From VRUE01 sp963704545 (GTDB lineage Bacteria; Actinomycetota; Thermoleophilia; Solirubrobacterales; 70-9), in NCBI GenBank assembly GCA_963704545.1, contig OY969915.1, forward strand, positions 682,001-746,000: a stretch of 64,000 bases of DNA, read 5' to 3'. A model generated the notes under the pieces. That model did no database searches. It was not told where the DNA came from and saw only the letters and a program-made list of their open reading frames with translations. How positions within the stretch are numbered: position 1 is the first letter of the stretch; each line of letters opens with the position of its first letter. The position numbers and the translations under genes are program-made. Of this stretch, positions 50,923 through 59,811 are shown in pieces.

Positions 50923-50988
50923 GGCGGGCCAGAGCAGGGTGCCCCTTTGCGGGGTTCCCTCCCTGTGGCCTGCGCTCCGGCCCGCCGT
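50923..50988. terminator. Nested hairpin ending the 51.5-51.0 kb operon
   Basis: CGGCGGGCC (50923-50931) pairs with GGCCCGCCG (50980-50988), and an inner AGGGTGCCCC/CGGGGTTCCCT arm lies between. It is 7 bp beyond the stop of the gene at 50996 on the minus strand and separates that operon from the graspetide promoter. Confidence 0.5.
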
Positions 50989-50995
50989 ACTCTCC

Positions 50996-51208
50996 CTACC
51001 CAGGGCGCTCGTCGTCCTCGTTCGGCTCGATCCGCAACTCGCTCAGCGGGTAGGTGATGCGTTCGGAGTCGGAGCGCAGGATCACAATGGGCGTGCCCGT
51101 GCCGTCCTCGAGTCCGATGCCCTCGAAGGTCATGGCTTGGCCCTCCGTTGTGTCCGGCAGCGAGACGGTGACTGGATCGCCGCTTTTGATCACGAACAGC
51201 TTGTCCAT
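50996..51208 (-). CDS. Small hypothetical protein
   Basis: A 70-residue beta-rich protein (LFVIKSGDPVTVSLPDT, then EGIGLEDGTGTPIVIL) with an acidic tail. It overlaps the preceding gene as ATGA. No family recognised, but the compact pair with the gene at 51208-51531 suggests a joint role. Confidence 0.6.
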   Translation of the reverse strand: MDKLFVIKSGDPVTVSLPDTTEGQAMTFEGIGLEDGTGTPIVILRSDSERITYPLSELRIEPNEDDERPG

Positions 51209-51531
51209 CAGTCCTCGTCCTCCTCGTCCTCGCTCAGGAGCTCGTAGGCGCAGAGCGCGGCCTGGGTCGGCGCGACGAGGGAGTCGGGACGGTTGCGGAA
51301 ATCGTGGTGGTGCAGGAGTCCCAGCCCGGCCAGGTCGAGCACGGCCTGCTCGATCCCGTCGCGCTCGCCGAAGTCCTGCGGCGAGCGGGTTAGCTGGCGG
51401 ACCAGTTCGGAGACCGTGACCTGGGCGGGATGCAGGTCGATCACCGCGATCAGGACGGTGTGCCGGGTGATTCGGTCCTGCTCGGCGGTGGAGAGCCGTT
51501 TGGATTCGGGACAGCTACGCTGCTCGCGCAT
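51208..51531 (-). CDS. Winged-helix-like hypothetical protein
   Basis: A 107-residue protein from ATG 51531 (MREQRSCPESKRLST). The middle (VLIAVIDLHPAQVTVSELV, IEQAVLDLAGLGLLHHHDF) has the helix-helix-helix-wing pattern of a small winged helix, and the tail is acidic (SEDEEDED). An upstream start at 51573 is less likely. Translationally coupled to the next gene. Confidence 0.6.
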   Translation of the reverse strand: MREQRSCPESKRLSTAEQDRITRHTVLIAVIDLHPAQVTVSELVRQLTRSPQDFGERDGIEQAVLDLAGLGLLHHHDFRNRPDSLVAPTQAALCAYELLSEDEEDED

Positions 51532-51729
51532 GGGAAGTACCCCTTCCTGTGCCGGCCCCGGGGGCGCTACCACGCCTGCCGGGGCGTTCTTTTCTGGACG
51601 CGCCCAAACCTAGAGACGGGTCGCGGGGCGGTGCAAGTTGCGGCTTGGTGATTTTCAGTTCAGGACGACTGCGACGACAAGCACTTGACCAGCCGGGCCG
51701 CTCACGTAAGCTAGGGACGGAGAAACCGC

Positions 51730-51951
51730 ATGACGAAGGCACACGAGTTCGAGGTCGTTCTTCAGCCCGAGGCAGAGGGCGGCTTCAGCGTGTTCGTCCC
51801 CCAGCTGCCCGGCTGCGCCAGCCAGGGCGAGACCAAGGAGGAAGCCCTGGCCATGGTCAAGGAGGCCATCGAGGGGTACCTGGAGAGCCTGGAAGCCCAC
51901 GGCGATCCGATCCCCGAGGTCGAGATTGAGCGGGTCACGGTCGGCGCGTGA
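51730..51951 (+). CDS. hicB: HicB-like antitoxin
   Basis: A 73-residue protein with the HicB partial RNase H fold: FEVVLQPEAEGGFSVFVPQLPGCASQGET and then an EEALAMVKEAIEGYLE helix. It neutralises the toxin encoded 4 bp overlapping downstream. There is no separate DNA-binding domain, so autoregulation would depend on another factor. Confidence 0.82.
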   Translation: MTKAHEFEVVLQPEAEGGFSVFVPQLPGCASQGETKEEALAMVKEAIEGYLESLEAHGDPIPEVEIERVTVGA

Positions 51952-52178
51952 CGCCGCGGCTCCCCGGCGTGTCGCCGCAGAAGGCGGCACGGGCTCTTGA
52001 ACGCGTCGGGTGGCAGCTTGATCGCGTCAAGGGTAGCCATCACGTCTTTCGCCATCCCGAGCGAGCAGGCCGGGTCGTTGTCCCGATGCACGGTCGCGAT
52101 TTGGCAAAGGGCACGCTGAATCAGATCGTCAACGGCTCCGGGCTGACGCGCGAGGAGTTTCTGCGACTGGTGAAATAA
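51948..52178 (+). CDS. hicA: HicA-like mRNA interferase toxin
   Basis: A 76-residue dsRBD-like toxin from GTG 51948, overlapping the antitoxin stop as GTGA. The catalytic His sits in VKGSHHVFRHP, and VVVPMHGRDLAKGTLNQIV is the conserved C-terminal block. Antitoxin-first order is less common than hicAB but known. Confidence 0.84.
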   Translation: MTPRLPGVSPQKAARALERVGWQLDRVKGSHHVFRHPERAGRVVVPMHGRDLAKGTLNQIVNGSGLTREEFLRLVK

Positions 52179-52254
52179 CCGCTCGCAGCAAGCACGAGTT
52201 GAGCGGTACCAAGATCAATGTTCCTAGTGTCTTACGTGATGCAGCTCTTAAGAA

Positions 52255-53958
52255 ATGATCGACAAAGCATCATACATCACTGCGGTGTCGTCAATTTGGC
52301 CCATTGACATAACAGCTTCGCTCGTCGCAGGCGTGGCTGGAGATCGCCGGAGCAGGCAGATTCTTGTCAATGAAGCGGTAGAGCTTCCGGTAGACCCAGA
52401 ACACCGACGCGGGAATGCCAGGGCAGCAATCCCAAGTGCACGATGGACATGTGACGATGAGGGAACCTGGCGTCTGAAGTTCCTCCCTTTGGATGACTTG
52501 GAGACAACTACCGAGATGGCTGGGACCCTGGTCGAAAGTGCCCACACTTACGCGGACATACTTATCGGCGGCGGTGCAGACCAGTCTTATGTCGACTCGA
52601 TGCTCCAACGCGCAAAACGTGCTGCTGGAGCATACAGTTCTGACGCAAACTGGGCGCGATTTACGGCTGCGCTGATAGAGCACATCTTCCGCGAAGCGAA
52701 TGTGACGGATATCTCGACAAGCCTTTACGGACAACTCAAGCGAAGGTCCGTGTGGTCAACGGCACTTGCCTCGACCCTCAGGGAAATTGCAACGCGCGCA
52801 GAAGAGGTACAAGGACGCCCACTAGTAGCAGACCGGGGAGGTGCTCTAGTAATTCGCCATAAAGGAAATCAATACGAGTATGACGAAGCAATTGCCAGCG
52901 CCGATCATTCGCTCACTCTCCGCGGAGACCTCGCTCCCGATCTAACAATTCGCAAATCTGATTTTCACGCAATGGCAAGTTACATTCAGAGCGTGAAAGG
53001 ACCGGTTGAGGTGCAAGTCCTAAGCCAAATCGGCTCTTTGCCACATCTGCCTTGGTATTGTCAACGAACTGAGGATAAATCCAACAGCTCTCCTCACCGG
53101 GAGTGGATTCGGCCAATTGTAGTTGCAGATTCAGCTCGTACCCTCGCCCAAACTGCTGATCTGTTGGACCCCAGTGGTTACTCCCTTATTGACTATGTTA
53201 GTGCTTGCGATTACCCGCTACTACCCGGTATCACAGGTGTTTCGGTGCAAGGGCAGGGTGCCGTTTTACGGGAGCTTGGCTTCCTATCTCGGCAGCTTCC
53301 GGCAATTCGCCAAAAGGCACAGAAGAGTCAGAGCGGGGTGCGTGGGTTCCGTGCAAGCGAGGAAGCTCACTGGATAGCCGCTCTACGAGAAGGCAGTCGC
53401 CGATACGTGAGCAAACACTGCACCTTTGGTGACGACCTGCTGTACATGATCGCCGCCTTGACGTGCATTCGATCCCTGCTCTCAAAGGGTCCGTCGACAT
53501 TCCCATTGGCAGCACAGCATCTTCAGTCTCAGGGCTTTATCAGGGCCAATCAGATTGTGGTGGATGTTGTGATGGCCGAATGCCGAGGCGCGCTTGAGAG
53601 AGTTGCTGCGTTTCTCCGACAACAGGGAGACGACCAGCGCCGCCTGAAAGGCGTGATCGGTAAGTTCCATCATGGTTGTTTAGAGCTTCAAGGGATGCGT
53701 GACATTATCCTAGGCGGGGTTACTGGCCATGAGCTACGCACCAGCGGCCTGGGCTATCTAATTGTCGGTTTGCGCTCGGTAGCAGACGCATATTTTGGTT
53801 GGCAGCTCTTCTTGCTAGCGACGCTTCTTAAGGCGTCGGTGTGGCCTATGTACTTGATCTGGGGAGCAAATCTTCCCAATGCAATTAGTGGAATGCTTGC
53901 AAGACGAGGCAAAACAACGTTTCTCTCTTATCAACCCCAAGCTTGGCGGGTAACGTAA
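52255..53958 (+). CDS. Large hypothetical protein of the low-GC cassette
   Basis: A 567-residue protein without a recognisable domain. It is mostly helical, with possible substrate-binding loops (WYCQRTEDKSN, GFRASEEAHWIAAL) and a hydrophobic C-terminal segment (GWQLFLLATLLKASVWPMYL). Base composition is clearly lower in GC than in core genes. Its end overlaps the HAD gene by 16 bp, so they form an operon. Confidence 0.6.
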   Translation: MIDKASYITAVSSIWPIDITASLVAGVAGDRRSRQILVNEAVELPVDPEHRRGNARAAIPSARWTCDDEGTWRLKFLPLDDLETTTEMAGTLVESAHTYADILIGGGADQSYVDSMLQRAKRAAGAYSSDANWARFTAALIEHIFREANVTDISTSLYGQLKRRSVWSTALASTLREIATRAEEVQGRPLVADRGGALVIRHKGNQYEYDEAIASADHSLTLRGDLAPDLTIRKSDFHAMASYIQSVKGPVEVQVLSQIGSLPHLPWYCQRTEDKSNSSPHREWIRPIVVADSARTLAQTADLLDPSGYSLIDYVSACDYPLLPGITGVSVQGQGAVLRELGFLSRQLPAIRQKAQKSQSGVRGFRASEEAHWIAALREGSRRYVSKHCTFGDDLLYMIAALTCIRSLLSKGPSTFPLAAQHLQSQGFIRANQIVVDVVMAECRGALERVAAFLRQQGDDQRRLKGVIGKFHHGCLELQGMRDIILGGVTGHELRTSGLGYLIVGLRSVADAYFGWQLFLLATLLKASVWPMYLIWGANLPNAISGMLARRGKTTFLSYQPQAWRVT

Positions 53959-54617
53959 GACCCTCACTCGCCATCGTAGACCTAGATGGGGTGCTAGCCG
54001 ACACATTCCAAATCCATGTCGAGGGTTGGCAGCTGGTAATGGAGCGGCTCGGGGCTGCGCCTGATACAGGCCTTGTGGATGACCTTCGTGGCGTACCAAC
54101 TCGCTCGGCACTTAAGATGGTGTGTCACAGAGTCGGCATCAACTGCCAAGACAGCGCACTTCTTGTGGAGCTCGAAGCGATAAAGAATGAGATGAGAGAT
54201 CGAGCCATTGAGAAATTGACCCAAAAAGATGTTGCGCCTGGTGCACTGTCATTTCTTAAAGAGTGCCGCTGGGCGGGCACAAAGGCAATATGCGTAGCAA
54301 CGTCAACAGCCACACTGCGCGTGATCAGTCAGTTGCAGATTGATAACCTAATTGACGACACTCGCTATGGGGACATGGTGACTCCACAAAAGGCTCTTTC
54401 CAGTCAGTATATTGAGTCAATTCTCGCTGAGTATCGAGTCGCCAAGCAGGCAGCACTTGTACTGGACGATAGCTGGCATGTCGTGTCTCATTGCCTGAAC
54501 GCGGAAATCCCGGCAGTCGTAGTAGACGGCCACTCGCGGGGGCAATCATTCCCACATGGGCAACTCTCTGACGGACTCACAGAGCTGTACAAGCGAGGAG
54601 CGCGCTTAACTATCTAG
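53943..54617 (+). CDS. HAD-superfamily hydrolase
   Basis: A 224-residue HAD phosphatase or mutase starting at TTG 53943. Motif I is IVDLDGVLADT, motif II the CVATSTATLR stretch, and the motif IV acidic pair lies in ALVLDDSWHV. The cap is helical, like beta-phosphoglucomutase. Coupled to the unknown 567-residue protein. Substrate unknown. Confidence 0.78.
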   Translation: MAGNVRPSLAIVDLDGVLADTFQIHVEGWQLVMERLGAAPDTGLVDDLRGVPTRSALKMVCHRVGINCQDSALLVELEAIKNEMRDRAIEKLTQKDVAPGALSFLKECRWAGTKAICVATSTATLRVISQLQIDNLIDDTRYGDMVTPQKALSSQYIESILAEYRVAKQAALVLDDSWHVVSHCLNAEIPAVVVDGHSRGQSFPHGQLSDGLTELYKRGARLTI

Positions 54618-55397
54618 AGCAGCAAGCAAATCGCCCCGGCCGAGAGTTAGAAGAGATGCAGTGGAGTGGTCGGCACCCTCAACCATAAGCAGTTCAGCCT
54701 TTGGGTTTGAGCCGACGTACAACCGGACAATCTGCTCAAATCGCTCCTCAAGGAGCTTTAGATCGAAATACTTGTCGTCAGTTCCAACTACGCCAATTAC
54801 CCGCTGAATGCTTGACGAGCCTGCTGGATCGCCTGGCTCGTCAAAATCGCCACGAAACATTGAAAGCCAGGTGTCTTCAGGTGCAAGCCTGTACGTGAAC
54901 GGTCTTGAGCGGCGAACGTACGCTATCTGCCACGCACCGTCCTCTTGCACACCACAACTAAGGGGACCGTCTCCAAAAGAAATTGCAGGACCAAGTAGAA
55001 GGAGGGTGCGAAGAGATGAGAGAGACGAGGCTGCGCGAAGGGCAGCGAAACAGCCAAAGCTATGCCCTACGAGAGTCGTAAGAGTGGACGGAATTGAGAG
55101 CGGCTCGTTGTTCTTGATATTGACTGCTTTAGACTCCGCTACGGCAATGCCTACTGTAGTAATACTCTCAATTGCAGCCACGGGCGAAAAGTGACCAGCA
55201 CTGTCGTATGTCCCGGCATAGTGAGGTTGCACCACAACTTGACCTCGATCCTGATGCAGAAAGTCGGTGACAGCATTAACTCCGATGCTTCCCGGGAAGC
55301 CGTACGTATAGAGACCAGTTTCACTAGGTGTAACGTCCGTGGGCGGGAAGTATACGTCTGAGGTAATCCCGGAGTTGATAAAGCGTGCTCTCTGCAT
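54606..55397 (-). CDS. Alpha/beta hydrolase-like protein
   Basis: A 263-residue protein with the nucleophile elbow VGHSFGCFAAL, a probable acid residue in GVVGTDDKYFD and the catalytic His in VEGADHSTAS. No signal peptide. Convergent with the HAD gene with a 12-bp overlap of the 3' ends. Low GC like its neighbours. Confidence 0.75.
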   Translation of the reverse strand: MQRARFINSGITSDVYFPPTDVTPSETGLYTYGFPGSIGVNAVTDFLHQDRGQVVVQPHYAGTYDSAGHFSPVAAIESITTVGIAVAESKAVNIKNNEPLSIPSTLTTLVGHSFGCFAALRAASSLSSLRTLLLLGPAISFGDGPLSCGVQEDGAWQIAYVRRSRPFTYRLAPEDTWLSMFRGDFDEPGDPAGSSSIQRVIGVVGTDDKYFDLKLLEERFEQIVRLYVGSNPKAELLMVEGADHSTASLLTLGRGDLLAALDS

Positions 55398-55438
55398 AAC
55401 CTAGACTCTACCGTTAATGGGGTTGACGGGAAACATCG

Positions 55439-56563
55439 CTAATCCCAGAGATGCTCTACAAAAGCTCTGAGGCTAGAAAGCTCTCGATACTGGCCGCGGC
55501 TGGAGCCATCGAAAATCGCATCGAACTGAGCCCGCTCGGTGTCTAGTTCTTCAGGATCCGTGACGAGAGTTCCACTTGCCAGCGGGGCCAGTGGCCCCGC
55601 CCTATGGCTAACAATCATGGCGTGATCGAAGATTAGCTCGACCCGGATGAAGCCGCTATCAACACAACACAGATCGGGTCCCTGCTCGCCATGCTCTCCC
55701 CATACCAGCGTAATGGTAGCGAGAACGTCTTCAATAAATCGACTGCGCTCCGAGGTATCCACATAGCGGTCAACCTTTGCTCGATAGCGAGGCGAATTCC
55801 GAAGAATCAGTCTAATATCGTGGCGTCTTGCAAAGCCAGTTTGGCGTAGATAGTTGAAAAGGGCAGAGTCAATATGCGGCCTATGCGTATCGGCATTGCG
55901 TCGCTCAAAGTACCAGTCTGGGTGAAGAAAGAGCGGGCCCACATAAGTGCATCGAAATGTTTGGGGCTGTTTCGCAAGTAGAGAAATAGCCTGTTCAGCG
56001 TGAGATGTTCGATCTGTGAGAGATACAAAATTGCGATTGGCGCTTTTTTGTGAGTAAGGTTCTTCTGGCCAGTCTTCCCCCGTCAACACGGCTATGACAG
56101 CTTCCGCAGTCACGCGAATTACCCGATCTCTCTGAGAGGGTTCATTACTCTTTGGACGAAGGAACGTTCTGAGCGACTGACCGCCGAGAGCCCCCGCGGC
56201 AAGAGTGCGTCTCCGTGTCTTCGAGCGCCCCTCGACCTTGGTGTATACGCCTGGAAGGTCGAGTCCAAAGAGTAGTCGAGCCGAATCGCGGTTAGGAGCA
56301 GCAAGGCGTTCCAACGCCTTCTCAAGAAGCACCTCAAGCGCGACGTATTTCTGGTCGGCGTTGCTGCTTTCGTTGCCGAAACCGGCCTCGGTAGCGGCTT
56401 CCATGAGCGAATCGAGTGCATTGGGCTGACCACTCGTTACCTGGCGCCAATGGCGTATTCCACCAGCTTGATTCTCAAGCCAGACAAGAACCTCACAGGC
56501 GTCTTTTGCAGAAACCGGCACCAAGCACGTCGAAGTCTGGCAAAGCCTGGCAAAGCGCGCCAC
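55439..56563 (-). CDS. Hypothetical protein of the low-GC cassette
   Basis: A 374-residue protein with no recognised domain. Features: a basic middle (KVEGRSKTRRRTLA), an aromatic block (CTYVGPLFLHPDWYFERRN) and a C-terminal half with regular strands that includes YVDTSERSRFIEDVLATI, reminiscent of effector-type helper proteins in signalling systems, though this is weak. Probably co-transcribed with the hydrolase gene. Confidence 0.6.
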   Translation of the reverse strand: MARFARLCQTSTCLVPVSAKDACEVLVWLENQAGGIRHWRQVTSGQPNALDSLMEAATEAGFGNESSNADQKYVALEVLLEKALERLAAPNRDSARLLFGLDLPGVYTKVEGRSKTRRRTLAAGALGGQSLRTFLRPKSNEPSQRDRVIRVTAEAVIAVLTGEDWPEEPYSQKSANRNFVSLTDRTSHAEQAISLLAKQPQTFRCTYVGPLFLHPDWYFERRNADTHRPHIDSALFNYLRQTGFARRHDIRLILRNSPRYRAKVDRYVDTSERSRFIEDVLATITLVWGEHGEQGPDLCCVDSGFIRVELIFDHAMIVSHRAGPLAPLASGTLVTDPEELDTERAQFDAIFDGSSRGQYRELSSLRAFVEHLWD

Positions 56564-56725
56564 GTTCTGCCGCTTTTGCCAGTCAACAATTTCCGCATGT
56601 CACAAGAGAGGAGGACGAGCTTGACCTAGCCACCGCTGCAACCGAGCCAGGCGCGTTCCCAGCTTCCACACCGCGGAGCGCGCCGGGCTCGGCCCACATC
56701 AACCCCAAGCAAAGGAGCCAATGCA

Positions 56726-57511
56726 ATGACCAAGTACATCAAACCTATCCTCGCCCTCGCAGGCGTCGTCCTGTGCCTCGGCCTCGCCGCCTGCGGCGTG
56801 GGTCCGACCGGGACCGTCGACGGCAAGACAATTGTCCCGCCGAATGGCCCCGTCGCGCTCGATCTCGGGATCGACGTGAGCCAGACGACCGCCGACAAGA
56901 CGCTGCGGCAGCAATACCTCGCGGCGGGCATGAAGGCGGTCCAGGTCGTGCTCGACCGGGGCGGCCGCCTCAGCATCGCGGTCTTTTTCAGCCGAGGCCT
57001 ACACCCGGTCAGCCTGCTCGATGCCGAAGTACCGACTCCAGATGAAGTTGGCGGGATTGCCCGCGCCCAGCAGGTTGTCCCGATACGCGAAGCGGCCGGA
57101 GCTGTGTTGGCGGAAGCTCTGGGGCTGGCCCAGCGCCGTTCCGAGGTCGCCCAAGCCCTCACCGGGCTTGGCGGTGAGGGAACCGATGTTGCCGGAAGCC
57201 TGGCTGCGGGATTGGTAGCCGCCGACGGTCAGCGGAACCCGGTGGTGGTGCGGCTGACCGACGGTATTGACGCCCATTGGGTGGGCAACCTCGCTGCATC
57301 GCCCCAGGCGTTGACCGAACGCATCGCTTCCGATCTACCGCAGGTCGGCCCAGACGTGACGGTGGCACTGGTCGGCATCGGTGGCAGCGCCGCCGGAACC
57401 GGCACCGATGCCACCGAGCGGCTGCTGTCAGCCTGGCGGTTGACCTGCCGCCATACCGGTGCCCGTTGCTACGTCGCCCCCGACCTCGACCTCAGCCGCC
57501 TGTTCGGCTGA
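56726..57511 (+). CDS. Lipoprotein with VWA-like domain
   Basis: A 261-residue predicted lipoprotein (signal ending LCLGLAACGVG). The mature domain looks like a von Willebrand A fold with a first metal motif LDLGIDVSQTT and a later VVRLTDGIDAH Asp. GC content is back to about core level. It starts a three-gene set of envelope proteins that ends at the tRNA-derived repeat. Confidence 0.65.
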   Translation: MTKYIKPILALAGVVLCLGLAACGVGPTGTVDGKTIVPPNGPVALDLGIDVSQTTADKTLRQQYLAAGMKAVQVVLDRGGRLSIAVFFSRGLHPVSLLDAEVPTPDEVGGIARAQQVVPIREAAGAVLAEALGLAQRRSEVAQALTGLGGEGTDVAGSLAAGLVAADGQRNPVVVRLTDGIDAHWVGNLAASPQALTERIASDLPQVGPDVTVALVGIGGSAAGTGTDATERLLSAWRLTCRHTGARCYVAPDLDLSRLFG

Positions 57512-57524
57512 CTCGACGGAGACG

Positions 57525-58883
57525 ATGATGAGCAAAGCACGCACAGGCGTTAGGCGCATGAGCCGGGTAGAGACTCGGGCGAAGTGGAAGGCGTTGGCAC
57601 GGCGGGTCCGCCAGTTGTGGGGACGCCTCCCAGCCGACACGGTGCCCGAGCGGATCGAGCGCTATACGAGCCTCGACAACCAGTTGGATATTGAAGCCGA
57701 GGCAGTCGTTACCGAACTTGAGAACGACTACACCAAGGTGCTCGTCAAGCCCAAGCAGCAACGAAACACACTGGAGGTCGCGCTGGAGTGGCACCGGCAG
57801 CGCGAGGCCTGGCTGCGCGAGGAGCTAGCGGAAGGCGAGCGGAAGTTGGCCATGTTCGTCGCGCGCTTCTCTCATGCCGTTGAGCAATTGGTGAAGATCC
57901 GCTCGGGGCGGTGGAAGTCCACCGTGGCGATCGCACTGGCGCTGGCCTGCGACTTCCCCCTCACGTATCTCGCCCTCTCGTTTGTCATGCCGGACCTCGG
58001 CACCGGAACGGGACTGCCGGGGGTGATCGCGTGGGTGCTGTCGAACGCCGCCCTGGTCGCCGCCGTCAGTATCACCTGGGGACTGGCGCTGGTCACGAAG
58101 TCCTGCGGGCGTGAGGCGGCGTGGGCATTTTGTCCGCTGGTCAGGAACCCGGCCGAGCGTGGCGAGCTGGATTCCTCGAGCGACCCAGCCGAGCTTGCGC
58201 CGATGGTCTATTCAGACCGCACCCGACGAAGCCACCGGATCGCCTTCGCTGCGTTGGCCGCAACCCTGTTCGCCTTGATCGGCGGCCTGGTGTTGCTCCG
58301 CGAGCCAGCGCTGATGTTGCTCGGCAGCCTGTCGGGCGGGAGCGACATCGGCGGCCTGGCTGGCTCGGAAGCGAGCCAGCAGACTCCAGGCGGAACCGGG
58401 CTGCTCCTGGGGCTTCTGGCGGTGAGCAGCTTCCCCTTGATCGTGGCTGCCTGGGTTTCGTACCTGCGTGAGGCGCCGCTGCCGAACCGGCTGGCGGCCC
58501 TAACGGATGACGTCGCCACGGCGCGTAACGCGCTCATCAAGGTAATGAAGACACGGGGCGCGACCGAGGCCGAACTTGCCAACGTCGGTGCGACCACCAA
58601 CGTCATCCTGGCCGAGCGCGACACCCGTCAGGTTCTCGCCCGGCTCGTTCCGCACCTGGGCCACGAGGTCATGGTTGAGGCTCTGCCGGAGCTGTTCGGG
58701 GCCGCCTCGACCACGCCGCACCCCATGCGGTGGCCGGCCGAGAAGCTCGCCTCCCGCTTCCCCGCTGGCACGGAGGTCGTTTCCGAGTGGTTCCCGGTCA
58801 AGCCGGACCCGAGGACCGTGAAGATCACAACGCCGTCAACCAATGGCAGTCGTCCCGCCCCGGCCGGAGGTGAGGCAACATGA
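57525..58883 (+). CDS. Multi-helix membrane protein with coiled N-domain
   Basis: A 452-residue protein. The first 140 residues are charged and helical (ERIERYTSLDNQLDIEAEA), then two pairs of membrane helices follow (VAIALALACDFPLTYLALSF, ALVAAVSITWGLAL; RIAFAALAATLFALIGGLVL, LGLLAVSSFPLIVAAW), and a soluble tail. No family recognised. Coupled to the lipoprotein gene (13-bp gap) and the next small gene (4-bp overlap). Confidence 0.65.
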   Translation: MMSKARTGVRRMSRVETRAKWKALARRVRQLWGRLPADTVPERIERYTSLDNQLDIEAEAVVTELENDYTKVLVKPKQQRNTLEVALEWHRQREAWLREELAEGERKLAMFVARFSHAVEQLVKIRSGRWKSTVAIALALACDFPLTYLALSFVMPDLGTGTGLPGVIAWVLSNAALVAAVSITWGLALVTKSCGREAAWAFCPLVRNPAERGELDSSSDPAELAPMVYSDRTRRSHRIAFAALAATLFALIGGLVLLREPALMLLGSLSGGSDIGGLAGSEASQQTPGGTGLLLGLLAVSSFPLIVAAWVSYLREAPLPNRLAALTDDVATARNALIKVMKTRGATEAELANVGATTNVILAERDTRQVLARLVPHLGHEVMVEALPELFGAASTTPHPMRWPAEKLASRFPAGTEVVSEWFPVKPDPRTVKITTPSTNGSRPAPAGGEAT

Positions 58884-59140
58884 GCGGCGCGTCGGTGGTG
58901 AGCGTGATGGGGCGGGCCATCCGGGGCTTCCTGCGCTGGTACTGGAAGCAGGCGGCAGCGGGGATGATCGTCGTCGCGGCGATCATCCCCGTCGCGGCGA
59001 ACTACCTGCTCGCCCAACTGGGGCTGTCCCAGGCCAACCGCGCGGAAGTTACGACGACACTGAGGCTGGGCCTGCTGGTGATGGCGGCGGCTGCTTACTT
59101 CTGGCGGGGCGCGGCTGGGTTCGAACCAGCGACCCAGTAA
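58880..59140 (+). CDS. Small membrane protein ending in tRNA-derived sequence
   Basis: An 86-residue protein with two helices (GMIVVAAIIPVAANYLLAQL and LGLLVMAAAAYFW). Its last codons (GAAGFEPATQ) are read from the 28-bp copy of the tRNA-Val 3' end at 59107-59134, so the original C-terminus was probably changed by integration. GTGA/ATGA-type overlap with the gene before it. Confidence 0.55.
   Translation: MSGASVVSVMGRAIRGFLRWYWKQAAAGMIVVAAIIPVAANYLLAQLGLSQANRAEVTTTLRLGLLVMAAAAYFWRGAAGFEPATQ
59107..59134. repeat. 28-bp copy of the tRNA-Val 3' end (att-like site)
   Basis: This sequence is identical to 59813-59840, which forms the acceptor 3' strand and T arm of tRNA-Val, and differs on both sides of it. 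Same orientation, 706 bp apart. This is the usual trace of a tyrosine-recombinase element that uses the tRNA gene as attachment site. No integrase gene is present in the window. Confidence 0.82.
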
Positions 59141-59159
59141 CCGGTGCTAGCCTTTACCT

Positions 59160-59399
59160 ATGGCTGAGAAGGTAAAGAATCAAACCAGGGTCTCTAGCAA
59201 GCATCAGGTGACGATCCCCGCCGGCGCCTTCCGCACGGCGGGCTTCGAGCCCGGGGACACCCTGAAGGTAGAGGCCGAGGGAGCCGGTCGCGTGGTCCTG
59301 ACGCGAATCGATGAGCTAGTCGATCGCTACTCCGGATGCCTTGACACCGGCGGCGATCTACGCGAGCGAGTGGAAGGACTCCGCGAGGAGTGGCGGTAG
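59160..59399 (+). CDS. AbrB/MazE-type antitoxin (VapB-like)
   Basis: A 79-residue SpoVT/AbrB swapped-hairpin protein: RVSSKHQVTIPAGAFRTAGF then GDTLKVEAEG. The C-terminal arm (RYSGCLDTGGDLRERV) would wrap the toxin. It overlaps the PIN gene by 10 bp. The pair lies between the two tRNA-derived repeats. Confidence 0.82.
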   Translation: MAEKVKNQTRVSSKHQVTIPAGAFRTAGFEPGDTLKVEAEGAGRVVLTRIDELVDRYSGCLDTGGDLRERVEGLREEWR

Positions 59400-59794
59400 T
59401 CCTCGACTCTGACGCGGTCGTCGGCTTTCTCGATCGAGAGGACGCCCTTCACGATGCCGCCGATGTGGCGATCCGCGATCTCATTCGCAAGCAACGGTTG
59501 CTTGTCTCGGCTGTGACCTACGCTGAGGTTCTGACCGGGGCGCGGCTTGGCCACCACGACGAGGACCAGGTCCAGGGATTCTTTGCCCAGCTGATCTCGG
59601 AAGTTCTGCCCGTCGACGTGACCGTCGCAGACGTAGCGGCCGAACTTCGCTCGCGCCTTAAGTCGCTACGGATGCCGGACGCTTTGATCCTGGCGACGGC
59701 GGAGGCCAGTCCGGACGTAGACCTGATTGTTACCGGCGATATACAGGCGACGAAAGCGCTCGGGCTAAGTTGCAGGGTTCAGCTTCTGCAGTAG
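59390..59794 (+). CDS. vapC: PIN-domain toxin (VapC-like)
   Basis: A 134-residue PIN RNase from GTG 59390. Acidic residues of the active site are in VVLDSDAVVGFLD, YAEVLTGARL, MPDALILATAE and LIVTGDIQ. It would cut RNA, often an initiator tRNA or rRNA loop. Together with the AbrB-type antitoxin it forms a stabilising module flanked by att-like repeats. Confidence 0.85.
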   Translation: MAVVLDSDAVVGFLDREDALHDAADVAIRDLIRKQRLLVSAVTYAEVLTGARLGHHDEDQVQGFFAQLISEVLPVDVTVADVAAELRSRLKSLRMPDALILATAEASPDVDLIVTGDIQATKALGLSCRVQLLQ

Positions 59795-59811
59795 GGATCG
59801 TCACCGTTCGA

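Noticed and set aside
59107..59134. Partial tRNA gene
   Set aside because: Only the 3' 28 nt are present, identical to tRNA-Val at 59812; read as a duplicated attachment site, not a gene.
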